DNA from: Cristatella mucedo
Lineage: Eukaryota; Bryozoa; Phylactolaemata; Cristatellidae
DNA length: 64,000 bases
Direction: 5' to 3'
Assembly: GCA_009760855.2 (NCBI GenBank)
Contig: WPIO01000006.1
Coordinates: 10,461,501 to 10,525,500 of the forward strand
Below the pieces are notes generated by a model, which was not told the DNA's origin, did no database searches, and worked only from the letters and a program-made list of their open reading frames with translations. Position numbers and translations under genes: made by a program. Each line of letters opens with the position of its first letter. Positions within the stretch are counted from its first letter, which is position 1. Positions 1-12,869 of this stretch are shown one piece after another.

Positions 1-1740
1 GAGTCAGGCAGTCAGCTGAGGCCCGGACTAACCAGAAAACGCAGCAAAGCAGAGCTGTTTTTATTTAGAGTTGTATATAGACAAGGAGTGTTATTTTCAA
101 GAAACCGGTATAGTACTAGGTATAGCTCCGTGAAAACGATACTTCTGACATAGTGGGTTGGCATCTGTTGTAGCAGAATGTTAGTTCTCATGCGGATCTT
201 TCTAGAAAGCCATATCAGCTTATCTTTTTATCTCGAGAAACTATACTCTTGCGATTGTGACTAACAAACAGCCTGTGGAGTTCGAATAGTGAGAGGATGG
301 CTCATATGGGAAGTTGTGCGATTGTTCTCTGCAGGAAGCAAACTTCTGCCTTGGCTCTTTTACCTTCCCTTTGTTTGCTTTCTGGTCTTATGCTTCTCAA
401 AAATTAGTTCACAGCCTGGTTTTGCTTGCTGTCATATATTTAATCTTGTAAGGATAGACGCACGCTTTTCTGTCCAAGAAATAGAGAGTTGGACCTGCTA
501 GGAAATACGAAGGGAGGGACAGCACTTGAAGTACTCTGGTTGGGTTGGTGCTGCTTTTGTAAAAAATTATTTACCTCAAAATTGCTTGTAATCAAATTAT
601 TGTATGTATATATAGCCATCACGTTTTCTAAGTCGCAATTATTGTTTTTGCCATGACACATAAACAAGGCTCAAAATCCTGCTTGAAAATTATTTGACCT
701 TGGATATATTTATAACCTAATTAGGCTGTTCTGATGGCCCTAGTGGCATTAATGCAAAGTAGCATGCTAGGTTGTGGATAATGTGGCCACTCAGTCACGG
801 GATGAAGCTAGCATGTTGAGAACGGGAAGGGAACTTGAGTCCCCCTCGGAACCGAAGATTGTGCTTAACACCGAAGCAACTAAGCATGTAATCCCAAGGG
901 TAAGACAAGAATAATTTTTTCGTTCTACCTTTAGCTTTGTCCGAGCTAGGGTGACTTCCACTGCAGTCAGATTCTTTTTATCAAATCACTGCTAAATATA
1001 TCAGGACACGTGTGAATCTTCTTGTCAAATTTAATGTAGCCTTACTTTTAAAGTCTAAGCAGTTGATATGAACCGTGTATCATATACCGGTTACAGTTAC
1101 TGACCTTACAGTTACTGATTGATCGGGCTCTTTTTAATGTGCATGCAGTCTCCCTGGTATGTCAGCCGTTCTTCCCAGTAATCAATCGGATGTGTGTCGA
1201 TGATTTGCTTGACCTTTTACCGAGGCAGCTAGTCAGCAATTGGCTAGCTTGCACCCCGGAGCATGACATTTTCGTGATTTTTCCATATTGATATTGTCAG
1301 TACCATGCGTGGTCTTCATGCAATCTGTCTCATCAATTTATAAGCTTGCCCGCGGCAGCTCGTTTGCGTGGGTAGTCTAGTATTCTATAGATAACCGAGC
1401 TACGGATGCCGGACTGTCTGGTGTGTTAGGAGTATTCAGGATTGTGAACTTTCTCCTGTTGTCTTAAGCATCCTAGTGACCTAGCAACCGGCTCGATTGT
1501 TCACTGCATAAAGAACGTCTTATTGTGTTGATAATATATGAACACAAGTTGTAGATCTTGCAAGCATAAATGCACCGCGATATTATTTTACATGCACGCA
1601 CTATTTGGGGAACCACGTTTTTGTGATCTTTAAATATAATTAAATATATTAAATAGTAATCTATAAAATTTGGCTTCGGTGAGATGCAAACAATTTGAAG
1701 TACAGAAAGAATGTGCGATTTGCAATCTATTGCTGTAAAC
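1..1740. other. AT-rich stretch without a recognised gene
   Basis: Only short chance reading frames occur here and I recognise none of them. The upstream exons of the ferredoxin gene, which must supply a transit peptide and the first half of the domain, were looked for here and up to 3.3 kb and were not found. They are either outside the window or too diverged to read by eye. Confidence 0.5.
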
Positions 1741-1747
1741 TTATCGC

Positions 1748-2275
1748 GATAATAATAATAATAATGCACTTGATAAAGCGCCGTCAGAGAACTCAATCTC
1801 TTTCTAGGCACTTTACATTTGCTACAAAGGGAAGCGCAATTGAATGGTGAGTAATATCATGCTTGATAAACATGAATAACATGGTTAGGGGTGACATGCA
1901 CAGGGTCAGCATGCAAGGGTGGTTAGTAGCAGCATGCACAGTGTCAGCATGCATAAGTACATGAAGGAAGAATCACAGGGGCCCACTAAATGCTGTGCTA
2001 AATATATGCATTTTTAAGTTCTTTTCAAATGTGGTCAAGTCAGTGGATGTTGGGACGCAAATCGGGAGTGAGTTCCTGGCTTAGGGAGCATACGAACTAA
2101 ATGCACGGTCTCTAAAGGATTTGAGGTTTGTACGAGGTATTGGTAGACTGTTGTATTCCGAAAAGCTGGTCGTACGATGCTTGGCCTGCTGAGGGAGTAG
2201 ATCTGAGAGATAGGGATGAGCCAAATAATGAAGTGACCTAAAAGTGACGAATTTGGCAGTTGCTAATTTTTTTAC
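1748..2275 (-). mobile_element. LINE-1 (CR1/L2-like) 3' fragment
   Basis: Starts with ATT repeats (read as AAT on +) and the tail stem-loop. It continues through the 3' UTR into the decayed end of the reverse transcriptase ORF, which on the minus strand reads like KHRTTSFSEYNSLPIPRTNL. It is 5' truncated and has internal stops. Confidence 0.85.
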
Positions 2276-2559
2276 ATTCAGCACATTAGCCATGCTAGCT
2301 AGCAACACGACAACAGGAGACTAGTCAAAGGTGCTTTAGAGGCAAGTGGTCAATAAAATCTGTTGTTGGGAGCAAGGAAGCTTGGATGAAATACCACTCG
2401 CACTTTCGGCTTCTTGCCTTTGTTGGACGTAAATGTGCTGTTGATCTGACGGCTCACTTTAAGATAATATATATATATATAGCTGTATCCTTTACGTACT
2501 TCTTACAGGACGTTCACAAAGATGTTAGAAATGGCTGAGCAGTTTGCAATTTTGGATAA

Positions 2560-2680
2560 CTGTTGATATGCTACCACTAACCATTCGACCATGCTTCCTT
2601 TACAACAAATGTAGAGTGCCTAGAAAGACGTTGAGTTCTCTGTGGGCGCTATAACAAAAAATGTATTATTAATATAAGGT
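2560..2680 (+). mobile_element. LINE-1 3' tail fragment
   Basis: Contains the end of the 3' UTR (CTACCACTAACCATTC), the tail stem-loop and an AT-rich end. It is about 120 bp and diverged. Confidence 0.75.
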
Positions 2681-2682
2681 TA

Positions 2683-2835
2683 GCTGATTCAACAACCTCG
2701 TTTATATAGCAGCCGAATAGCCTTAATGGCTATCACCACCACTTGCAGTGGGCAATAAAGGATCTGCCCATGCAGGACTCAAACCCTCGACCTGGTTCGT
2801 GCTGAGCTTACCCCTTACCCGTGGGCTAAGACCCA
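2683..2835 (-). mobile_element. SINE-B copy
   Basis: On the minus strand a tRNA-like B-box region (GGTTCGAATC-like) is followed by the GGGCAATAAA-complement body and an end resembling GTTGAATCAGCTAACC. The same order recurs near 8.1, 10.0, 10.8, 27.0, 44.5 and 61.1 kb. Confidence 0.7.
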
Positions 2836-3304
2836 GAGGTAATCTGCATTAATTGGAAAGTCTTACCCCTGGTCCTCTTTGACTCATCTCAGGAATGACT
2901 AAAGTTACAGATTTTGAAAGCGTCGTATCTTGTTTGCATTTAGATTTGCCTGTAATACAGCTCAGTTTGTCACCCTGCCTAGCTCGGTCAGACCCGTAAC
3001 GTCTGCTCTGTTAACTGGTTAGGCTCAAGTAGGCATCATCTCTTTGTTTCAGTTTTTTTATGCCTTCTTTCAAAACAGTTGGTCTGTTATTTAATGTTAA
3101 TGCCAGGCAACGATTATGCAAGTTCACACTCTTATTCGTAATAGGAAAGTACTTTACCAGCTAGTGGCAGCCACATCCCAAAAAGGGCATGCCATTTTTA
3201 CCATGACCTTAATCTTTCAGCAAAGATTGTGATTTAATCTGCCTATAATAATCTGTCAAGGTGTAGTCCCTTGCAGACATCAGGCGTTTGCTTAACCAAA
3301 AAAT

Positions 3305-3761
<457 letters not shown>

Positions 3762-4054
3762 TAAGTAGCCACTGCCCCCCTCCCGAGGGTTATCGTGATC
3801 CGCATGTGGCCACTTTTGAAATGCACCTGGTCTTCTGCAGCTGGCGCTGCAACTCGGCCTTTTAGTTTGGTCGGTGGCGACGCCACTGGATCACATGCCA
3901 CTGTCATTAGTCACTCATCACTTCATCACTAGCCGATCTTGAGTGATAGTTCTGGGGACGAGTGCATCGATTGCAAAATGCTTTGCTGACAGCGTGCTGC
4001 GATGCTTGCTGCGCCATCTTCGTGCGACTTTGTGCGTTAAACTTTTAAACTTTA

Positions 4055-5224
4055 ACTCTTTTCATTGTTTATACTCTCCCTCTTGCTGATCTTGTGATTG
4101 CCAAGCACAATCTAGGCTTTCACTTCTATGCGGATGACACTCAGTTGTACCTTTACTTTGATCCCTCCCAGCCTTCGAGCACCTCAAATTCTCTCAACTC
4201 ACTTGCTGCATGTATTCATGACATCTGCACATGGATGGCAGCAAATTTTCTAAAACTAAACGATGATAAAAATAACTTACTAGTTATGGGCAAACCCAGT
4301 GTGATTCACAAATTGGAAAGGCTGACTCTCAAAATTGGCTCTGCCAGCATATCTCCTGTCGAATCAGCTCGAAATCTAGGTGTCATATTCCAAAGCGACC
4401 TCTCGTTAGACGACCATATCAGCTCCACAGTCAAATATGCCTATTTTCAGCTTCGTAACATTGCTAAAATTCGGGCTTGTTTAGATAAGGATACCACGTC
4501 CAAGTTGGTCCATGCATTCGTGACATCCCGTCTCGACTTCTGCAACTCACTGCTTACTGGCCTACCAGCATGTGCGATCAGGCGATTGCAGCTGGTGCAA
4601 AACTCTGCAGCTAGGCATGTCTGTCGTGAACGTGGCAGTTGCCACATCACACCACTTCTCGCCGACCTGCACTGGCTACCAGTCAAGCAACGGATCGACT
4701 TCAAGGTCTTGTCGCTCACTTTTAGGTCACTTCATTCTTTGGCTCCAGCCCATCTCTCCGATATACTCCCCCATCCGGCCAAGCATCGTACCACCCGCTT
4801 TTCGGAATCCAACAGTCTAGAAATACCTCGTACAAACCTTAAATCCTTTGGAGACCGTGCATTTAGTTCGTATGCTCCCAAAGCCTGGAACTCCCTCCCG
4901 ACCTGCGTCAGAACATCCCGTGACCTGACCACATTTAAAAGGAACTTTAAAACACACCTATTTAGGACAGCATTTAGTGGGTCCCTGTGATTCGTCCTTG
5001 ATGTGCTTATGCGTGCTGACACTGTGCATGCTGCCACTAACCACATTTGCATGCTGACCCAGTGCATGTCACCCCTAACCATATTATTCATTTCGTTTGT
5101 TTTTCAAGCATGATTTTACTTACCATTCAATTGCATTTCCCTTTGCAGCAAATGTAAAGCGCCTAGAAAGAGATTAAGTTTTCTGAGGGCGCTTTATCAA
5201 GTGCATTATTATTATTATTATTAT
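4055..5224 (+). mobile_element. LINE-1, longest 3' copy, with RT C-terminal ORF
   Basis: A 5'-truncated non-LTR retrotransposon inside the ferredoxin intron. An open frame (about 4061-4990) encodes the end of a reverse transcriptase. The catalytic box is YADDTQLYLYF, then KLNDDKNNLLVMG, then NLGVIFQSDLSLDDHIS, and a C-terminal domain ending LFRTAFSGSL. The order and the thumb-like C-terminus fit the CR1/L2/Rex1 group. A 3' UTR of about 240 bp with the tail stem-loop and ATT repeats follows. Without endonuclease and fingers domains it cannot be autonomous. The frame is intact, so this is probably one of the younger copies. Confidence 0.93.
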
Positions 5225-5587
5225 AAACCTCTGCTGACTCAGTGCTTTGCGAGTATTCGCACTCGTGTGCTCGGCGTGTTCGATTGTCGTGCATGTCAGC
5301 AGAAGCTACTGCTGTGGTTGTCCAGGCAGCTGACAAGGGGTTAGTGTGGCGCGTTTTGCGACGATGAGCACGTTCTTGAGCGCCGAAGGGGCGCAGGACG
5401 CTGCAGAACGTTGCTGCACACCGGTATTTCTAGGGAACGAAGACGGTCCTGCATGCATGCTGTCCGCATCTTGAGCTCCGGCGCAGAGCTGCCCGACGTA
5501 CTGTTTAGCACATGTGGGAGAGCCGGCTCAGGCTCAACCGGTGCTTGCTGATCCCATGCCCCGGCCCGAGCTCCAGCGCTTGACACG

Positions 5588-5671
5588 ACCGGGCCGACGG
5601 GATACCTGACCGGGCCGACGGGATACCTGACCGGGCCGACGGGATCCCTGACCGGGCCGACGGGATACCTG
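5588..5671 (+). repeat. 21 bp minisatellite, four units
   Basis: The unit ACCGGGCCGACGGGATACCT plus G is repeated four times head to tail, with one T-to-C-type change in unit three. It lies in a GC-rich part of the ferredoxin intron. The minus-strand reading frame through it (Arg-Tyr-Pro-Val-Gly-Pro-Val repeats) looks like a by-product of the 21 bp period. Confidence 0.9.
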
Positions 5672-6548
5672 GCGTCTTTTGGCTCTAGGCTCGGGGAGCT
5701 TGTCATCGGGATGCCCTCGGGAGTGGCTCTGTGCTCTGTCCTCTCTGGCTCCTCCTCTCTTGGTGAGGGCCTGAGCAGCATCGGCAGCTATTGCCACTAT
5801 CGCCGTTTTCCTCTGCGAGCCAGCCCTCACCCACGAGAGACAGGGAGCTGGTGCCTTTCTCTGCCCCTCTTTTCTCGGTCCCCCCAGTCCTCGCCGCGTT
5901 CGAAGCATGCACTTACTATTACTGTTACCATGTCCTCCTTAAGCTCAGATGTATCGCTCCCGACCTCTGTGGTTCACTTCTCTATTACTACGCCGCAGTG
6001 ACCGCCGCCCCTGGGGCGGCTGAGGCAGTTTCGGAGGAGGCAGCTTCGGAGGCCAAGCAACCACCCCCAGCTTCTGCAGCCCTTAAGCCAAGCGGAAACA
6101 GCCGCGAAGCCCAAAATTGGAATTGCATTTGTAACACATATTCCTACTGAAAGGAAAGAAGAAGAAAGTGTTATTTCGACCCATTTTTTCCGCCATTCCC
6201 CCTTCGGAATTATTTAGTGACCTCGAAGGCATCGCGGTCTTGCTAATATCGTGTGCCAAGCCAACCTTTCTCCCCCTTGCTTGCCACGGTAGCTTGTGAG
6301 CACATACCCTCTATTTAAGCATGCCACTTACTCACAGTGGTCAGACTGGCAAGTACCTCTGGAGTAAATGCACTTATACAGTTTTTCCATGTTGACTTCC
6401 TCTGACTCTTCATATGAAGTAGTCGTAGTGCTTTTACACCATGCTGCAAGCTTCTTAGTTTTTTAACGTTGCTAAGGACTTCCCAAAGTAAACTATAGCT
6501 TGCTTTCTCGTTATTTGGGTCCTCACGCCCGTCTTGTTCTGATTGCAG

Positions 6549-6639
6549 CTCGAGACTGGGTTGCCAAGTGGTTCTGTCAAAGAGCTTGGACGGACTGGAA
6601 GTACGCATTCCCGATACTGTCATGGACGCAAGGAAATAA
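6549..6639 (+). CDS. Adrenodoxin-type ferredoxin, last exon
   Basis: After a good acceptor (TTGTTCTGATTGCAG) the first base completes a Thr codon begun at 3759-3760. The exon then reads [29 protein letters not shown] and a TAA stop. SRLGCQ is the signature holding the fourth cluster cysteine of the FDX family, and the rest aligns with the C-terminal beta strand and tail of adrenodoxin. The 2.8 kb intron before it contains a LINE-1 copy and a 21 bp minisatellite. The tail is short and lacks the longer C-terminal extension of mammalian FDX1. No clear polyadenylation signal could be assigned. Confidence 0.93.
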
Positions 6640-7639
6640 TCTTGATATCTTGCATGCCATGGACTTCGTGGGCACGAGGCCGGTGCTTTGGTAATGCCTC
6701 CGCGAATTCAGATGTAGGTGCATGGCAGAAGCCCACGTGAATAACAGTACTCGCATGCTGGCATAGCCCATGGCGAGCTGGGTTCTTCATTTGAGTGTTG
6801 ACTACATTGGAGCTGGTTACGAAGCAATCGTGGACGTGCATGACGATCGACTTTCGACTGCTTCCAAATACGACGTCAGTTACGTTCAGCCTCTAGCTCT
6901 CATGTTCTATTTCCTACGCTATTTTATAAGCGATAACAAATTTCCGTGTGTGCTGTATGCCGTACTGAAGACTGTCATGGTCAAGTGCACAACCTACCTT
7001 TCAGCCATTAAATTATTAACTAGAATTATTCGGCACGCCTTTTTGGTGCTCCCTAGCGATCTCTCATATTTCAGCCTCTCGCTCGTGTGTTGATTTTGTA
7101 GTTTTGTTTTTGGCTGGCTGAATATATGCAACGTCAACTCATTCGCATTGTTATGCCGTCCTCGATTTTGTTATCCGTAATTACCCCAGCCCGTCTCATC
7201 GACGACGACAGCTTCGATACCGTTGTCGATCACGAGGTCCGGCTTAAGGGTTGGACTGCTGACAATCGGGTGGGTGCGACCTGCAACATGCATGTGAGGG
7301 CGGTGGCTGGGAAGTGCCTCGAAAGGGTGCCCCAGGGTCAGGATCGTACATTCATATATCTGGCATCTTGTGAGCATTTTCAGTTGCTGGATCTCGAGGC
7401 AGGATGGTTGGATTCAAGCTTGTTTGCCGTTGTGCTTGCAATATTGATACAGGGAAGTCCATGCAATCTCTACAGGATGCAGGTCTTTTAGTTGCTACTA
7501 GTGAACCCCTAATTGCACCAAGGGTTCCTTAAATCTTGTCAATTTGACATTTTAAAGCACTTTTGACAACAAGCTATCTTATAGGCTCTCTGTATGAGGA
7601 ATCAAAGAGACTGGTCACTGTTCACCAAGGCACCCCAAG

Positions 7640-8090
7640 AAAATGCACCAATCGTCACAATTCAGGGACCGAGAATCTGGGAGTTATTTCAAAATGACCT
7701 GTACATAGGTGGCGACTCAGCCGCACAATTAAATTAAGACTTCCAACTTTTAGCTGCCTGCGATTGCTAAAACATGGGCTTGCTTAGGTAAGGATATCGC
7801 GGCCACGACGGTACTTGCATTGGCGACGTCTCCATTACGTGACTTCTGCAGCCCATCACCGGCTAGTCTTCCTGCCTGCACAATAAGATCGTTGCAGTGG
7901 GTGAAGCACTCCGAAGCTAGACTTGTCTGTCTTGAACGTCGCAACTGCTGCTTATGACACTTACCGCCGTCGTGCACTGACTCTCCACCAAGCAACAGAT
8001 TGACTACGAGGACCTATCACTTTTTTAATTCCCTCAGTTCTCTTGCTCCGGATTACTTGTCAGAAATTAGCCACTCCTAGGGCTACCATC
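7640..8090 (+). mobile_element. Decayed LINE-1 RT fragment
   Basis: Scattered matches to the LINE-1 C-terminal RT region, such as the equivalents of FCNSLLTGLPACAIRRLQ and SAARLVCRERRNC, but with frameshifts throughout. No tail stem-loop follows directly; a SINE-B comes next. Confidence 0.6.
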
Positions 8091-8099
8091 TCACCCCAC

Positions 8100-8280
8100 A
8101 GCTCTTGATAGCCGTGATGGCACACTAGGTAAGGCGGTTGCTTTCACGACCTCGTTCCCGAGGTCGTGGGTTCGTTTCCTGCGGTGGGCGTTCCTTTATC
8201 GCCACTGCAAGCAGTGGTGAAAGCTGCAAAGTCTCTTCTGTCGCTATACAAAAAGAGACTGTTTAATCAGCTAGGATTTT
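8100..8280 (+). mobile_element. SINE-B copy
   Basis: tRNA-like head (GATGGCACACTAGGTAAGGC, then GGTCGTGGGTTCGTTTCCTG), a body with CACTGCAAGCAGTGGTGA, and the end GTTTAATCAGCTAGG. Confidence 0.75.
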
Positions 8281-8289
8281 TTTATATGC

Positions 8290-9100
8290 CTCACACTAAC
8301 CTCAAATTGTTTTGAGTCGCACTAATTTTAGTCGGTTGACGTTCTACCCGAAGTATAAAACTCGGATTGGACAAAAAATGCTGTTTTATTTCTGTTCTAT
8401 ATCTCTCAACTTTATTAAAGTATTCCCGTAGCATGGCTGCTCTCCAAGAAAAATGACGAGTGCCGATTTTGTGTTGCCTCCAATGCATTTTCGCTGCAGT
8501 AATATAATTACGTTTTTTACGTAGCGGCAACTATGGTGTGTTGGGCCAAAATTAAAATATCTTGATTATGTATGTCTTAGATGTGCATCGTTTAGTGTAC
8601 GGCAACTGTTGTCCCTTCGTCTTCGCAGAAGGCCAGAAGATAGATTCCTCAAATCCATGCAACCAATAATGTCCAAAGACTGGCAAGGGCAGATAAATTA
8701 CCTACCTGTCGCATAATGATGCGAGCACATCCTGGCTCACGAACTATCGAAGTAAACATTAACAAACTAAACAAACGCATTTAACCTAAAAAGCTAGTCA
8801 TCAACCGTAGTAAATATTAAATAGTATCGAGCAGTACATCGTTACAGGCGATGCATTCATATGAGTAGCAAACCAAAGAAGGTAAAGACTTCGTATAAAA
8901 CCACGCATTGATCATCATGCCTAGAACAATCAGGTGAAGTACCTAAAAACCCTTGAAAATCAAGAGCAGTGGGTAGCTTAACGATGCCAAAGAGTGAGTA
9001 GCTTATTTTCTCGGACTTAGACCCCAGATCGCAGTAACACGCCAGCAAGATTTCACTACTCCGAAAACGAAACCTAGACGGCCTAGCTGAACGACAAGCT
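8290..9100. other. Stretch without a recognised feature
   Basis: AT-rich sequence with no convincing frame, repeat or RNA gene visible. Confidence 0.4.
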
Positions 9101-9105
9101 AGATT

Positions 9106-9195
9106 CTTATAAATAATAAAAATAATAACACATTTGTACAGCGTCGTCGGAGAAATGAATCTCTTTCTAAGCACTTTACAGATGCTGTATAGAAT
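9106..9195 (-). mobile_element. LINE-1 3' tail fragment
   Basis: AAT-type repeat, then a degraded tail stem-loop (GAGAAATGAATCTCTTTC) and ACTTTACAGATGCTG. Confidence 0.6.
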
Positions 9196-9396
9196 AAGTT
9201 TCTCCAGTCTGCCTTATAACTATCTTTCTATTAAATTCTGAATTGGGGCGGCTGATTGGCTCTAAACAAACCACCAGAACAACTCATGCTCTAGAAAGGT
9301 ATTTCGGAACCGGTTGTGATAGCTTTGCTAAGTTCTGTAATCGTGACTCTATAGCGTGAAAGCTCTTAGTCCTCTGAAGCTCTCGTCACACTTCAT

Positions 9397-9600
9397 AGTA
9401 ATAATAATAATAATTCATTTGTTAGCGCCCTCAGAGAACTCAATCTCTTTCTAGGCACTTTACATTTGCTGCAAAGGAAGCATGATCGATTGGTTAGTAG
9501 TAACATGCTCAATGACAATAGGCATATATGGTTAGAGGCGCCATACACAGGATCAGTAGCAAATATTGTTATTGGCAGCATGCACAGTGTCCTAGCTAGC
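9397..9600 (-). mobile_element. LINE-1 3' UTR fragment
   Basis: AAT repeats, the tail stem-loop (GCGCCCTCAGAGAACTCAAT), and the 3' UTR block with GGCAGCATGCACAGTGTC at its far end. Confidence 0.8.
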
Positions 9601-9967
9601 AGTTTGTAGCTCTTTCTTGATATGAAGTCATGTAGACCGATAGGCTTCACATGCTTGATTCAAGTGTCCTGCGCATGCGCTGGTGCTGCCTTGTAGTGGT
9701 TTCGCAGCATGCTCCGTGGCTCTTCGGGGGAGTGGCCCATACTGACGGCTACACTGCGTATCCTCTCCCTTCCAAACGAGGGAAGAGAATGCGCATGGCA
9801 GCAAAACTAGACACGAGCCATTTTAATTGTCAATAAATGTGGCTCCCTTCTAGTCACAGTATGTAGAGGCATTAGCACTTCGGGAACAGGACCTTTAATG
9901 GCTTGATCAGAATGGTTATTTTGAGGAGTTGGGTATGTCTCCATGCTTAGGCTATCACACCAATTAG

Positions 9968-10115
9968 TTGATTTAACAGCCTCATTTGTATAGCCACAGA
10001 AGACCCTTAATGGCCATCGTTGCCGCTTGCAGTTGGCAATAAAGGGTCGCCCACTGCAGGATTTGAACCCACGACCTCGGCCGTGAAGAGCGAGCACCTA
10101 CACGATCAGGCACGA
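9968..10115 (-). mobile_element. SINE-B copy
   Basis: Reads GATTTAACAGCCTCATTTGT, GGCAATAAAGGGTCGCCCAC and a B-box complement (TTTGAACCCACGACCT) on the + strand, so the element is on the minus strand. Confidence 0.75.
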
Positions 10116-10326
10116 TCAAGCGAGGCCATCACAATTGGTTTGAGGCTGATCCACGAAGCTAGGATGCTCTATCGATGTGAGAGGACTTTTATGCCAACCG
10201 TTGAGACGGGCCGAACTGGTCTGGTTGGTCCAAAATAATGTCTGTCTTGTGGCGAAGTACGTCTCTGCCACCTGGCACATGGAGGAGGTAGGGCTGAGGT
10301 GCTTCATGGTGGTTAAAGACCTTGGC

Positions 10327-10594
10327 TAATAATAATAATAATAATTCACTTGATAAAGCGCCCTCAGAGAACTTAATCTCTCTCTAGGCGCTTTACATTT
10401 GCTGTAAAGTGAAATGCAATTGAATGGTAAGTAAAATCATGCTTGAAAAACAAACGAAATGAATAATATGGTTAGGGGTGACATGCACAGGGTCAGCATG
10501 CAAATGTGGTTAGTGGCAGCATGCACAGTGTCAGCACGCATAAGCACATCAAGGACGAATCACAGGGACCCACTAAATGCTGTCCTAAATAGGC
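10327..10594 (-). mobile_element. LINE-1 3' UTR copy
   Basis: AAT repeats, a well-preserved tail stem-loop, the full 3' UTR, and the first bases of the ORF end (CACTAAATGCTGTCCTAAAT). It is very close to the copies at 18.2, 27.7 and 54.2 kb, suggesting a recent burst. Confidence 0.85.
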
Positions 10595-10764
10595 TAGAAC
10601 CTTGTCTTGGAAACCTTGGAAACTTGTCATGGCAACCCGATTAGACTGCTTGCCAGCCAGAAGGGCCGGATATTTCTCGCCCTGCTGTCGGTACCCTGCC
10701 TTTAACCTGCCTTCAAGTGATACTTGGTTGTCGATATAGGAACAATACTGGATCCTTTACTACT

Positions 10765-10912
10765 CGGTGAGCCCTGATGGTGCACTAGGTAAGGTTATGC
10801 TGTTAACTTTTCGATCGAATCCCTCTGTGGGGTGATCTTTTATTGCCGCTGCAAGTGGTGGTGATAGCCTATAAGACTCTTCTGCTGCCTAAAAAGGCTG
10901 GTAAATCAGTAT
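10765..10912 (+). mobile_element. SINE-B copy, diverged
   Basis: Has GCCCTGATGGTGCACTAGGT, a weak B box, GCCGCTGCAAGTGGTGGTGA and an end resembling GGTAAATCAG. Confidence 0.65.
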
Positions 10913-10919
10913 TTTTTTT

Positions 10920-11940
10920 TACTCGTAGCACAGCTGCCTACCCTGCAGACGGATGACCGGGCTGGGCAGAACACTGCCTGGAGGCATATTTATAAGCGCA
11001 TGCAGAAAGGCAGAAGCGAGCTTGCTCATACTAGGCTTTTGCGGTTCGCACCATGCATTCGGCTACTGTGCATGCATTACGGACGGGATGTCATATGCCT
11101 CACTCCCAGACTGATAGCACTGGTCTTAAACTCGAGTTCAGAGAATTGAGACCAATCGTCTGTTATCAGCCCTTCAGGTATATCAAAATGAGATGAAAAC
11201 CATATCTAACTTTGGTAGGATTTCTGCAGAGCTTTGTCCTTAAAGGTACGTGTAGACACTTGATTTTTAATATGCTCGGCCTGCCGGCGTACAGACTGAA
11301 CATCGCTATGCCCACTGTAGGCGGCTCATGTTTTTACTGCATGCTGGCTCTATCCTATACCGGTATTGTGTCCTAATGTTACGACACGATGAGTTCGAAA
11401 CGATTGACTTGGCAGTGACCTTTGAGATGTGTGCATTTTTATCATAGTCATCTATCACGAATTCGATGGTAATTGTGGATGGTGAATATCCCATCCCGTA
11501 GAGCTACTTGGCCGTTGCCAATACAGAGTGGCAAGTGTCAACTGCTCGTTAGAGGTTCTGATTAATCACAACCAGCAGTTTGGCTTGCACCACTCCTGCA
11601 CGATTGCCAGTCACGATCTGATCTCGAATTATCTTTGGCCTTTCGGGGGGGGGTGTCATGCGCATTCACTGGCCAGATTAAGTAAATCCATGCAAAAAGA
11701 ATCTAAGCATTTCCTTTCTTTCTGCCGACTTTAGGATAAAATGTGTCTTGTAATAAATTTAAATCCGTCGATGTAGGCAGTAAATGTTCCTAATACCTCC
11801 CCAATCTTTGTTGGCAGGAACTTCACCAGCAGCATCTTTAGGGGGGCATCTACGCCAGCCCACTTAAATATTAAGTACAAAGTATAATCTAATTCATTTG
11901 TACACCACTAATCGACTTCGAGCACCTGCGAACGTCGGAT
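10920..11940. other. Stretch without a recognised gene
   Basis: Short chance frames only. No repeat shared with the rest of the window was recognised. Confidence 0.4.
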
Positions 11941-11969
11941 TGAATTTCATGCACTTTGCTTGGAAGTCA

Positions 11970-12115
11970 GGTGCTTGCGTCGAACTGCTTTGCCCCCTTT
12001 GGATCCTCGAACATGTGCAACCCTCAAGACACACAAGAGCTCTCGAGAAAGCGCGTCGTCAGGTGCTTTGCCCCCTGACTGGATCCTCGAACATGTGCAA
12101 CCCTCAAGACACCGG
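11970..12115 (+). repeat. 80 bp imperfect tandem duplication
   Basis: A block ending GGATCCTCGAACATGTGCAA, CCCTCAAGACAC occurs at 12001 and again at 12081, each preceded by a CTTTGCCCCC-containing stretch. Both copies stay open in several frames, which explains the reading frames here. Confidence 0.85.
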
Positions 12116-12649
12116 CGCTGCTCTAGAGAAGCCGAACGCTGCAGCGCCAATTGAGTAGATAAACAGAATCGGTGATCAATTCAAATCCTGCATCGTCTTC
12201 TTCTGTCCAAACATCCCGATTCAGTTGCGGCTGCTGATAAACTTAGCTCCCGTCCTGCTGTTATGAGCCCTTGGTCAATGTCGGCCAGCCGTCGTTTTCT
12301 GCTGAAAGATTGTGCAACCGATCGTCCTTCATTGAGAGGCGTCGGTGTATTTCGGGAATCACAGACTTGTGACGCACGATCGGCATACAACTTGCAAGCC
12401 TTCCGAATTGTCAGCCGTGCTCTTACAAGCGGCACTGCCTCTTGCGGTGACAAACTTGTGTCTGTCAGACCGGCAGCAGGATGCAACTGAAACTGGCTAA
12501 GGGGTACATGTCCACTTGTAACTAGTGGCTTTAATTTTACCTGTCAATTTATCTGGAACATGGTAGCTGTACTGTTTGCTGAGCTTTTTACTAGTAAGGC
12601 TCCATGAGATCACAGCGACCATGCTCAGCCTTTAATTCGACCTTTATGT

Positions 12650-12865
12650 TTTATGCGTGCTGACACTGTGCATGGTGCCACTAACCATACTTGCATGCTG
12701 ACCCTGTGCATGTCACCCCTAACCTTGTTATTCTTGTTGTTTATTGAGCATGCTACCACTAGCCATTTGATCGTGCTTTCTTTGCAGCAAATGTAAAGTG
12801 CCTAGAAAAAGATTGAGTTCTCTGAGGGCGCTCTAACAAATGTGTTACTATTATTATTTTTATTT
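12650..12865 (+). mobile_element. LINE-1 3' UTR copy
   Basis: GCGTGCTGACACTGTGCATG, GCATGCTGACCCTGTGCATG, then the tail stem-loop (GTGCCTAG ... GAGGGCGC) and a long ATT-rich end. Confidence 0.85.
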
Positions 12866-12869
12866 ATTA

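Noticed and set aside
5341-5912. Minus-strand frames with Tyr-Pro-Val-Gly-Pro-Val repeats, possibly a collagen- or elastin-like protein
   Set aside because: The 21 bp minisatellite is a multiple of three and stays open by itself. Two overlapping frames show equal repeats, and the place is inside the ferredoxin intron.
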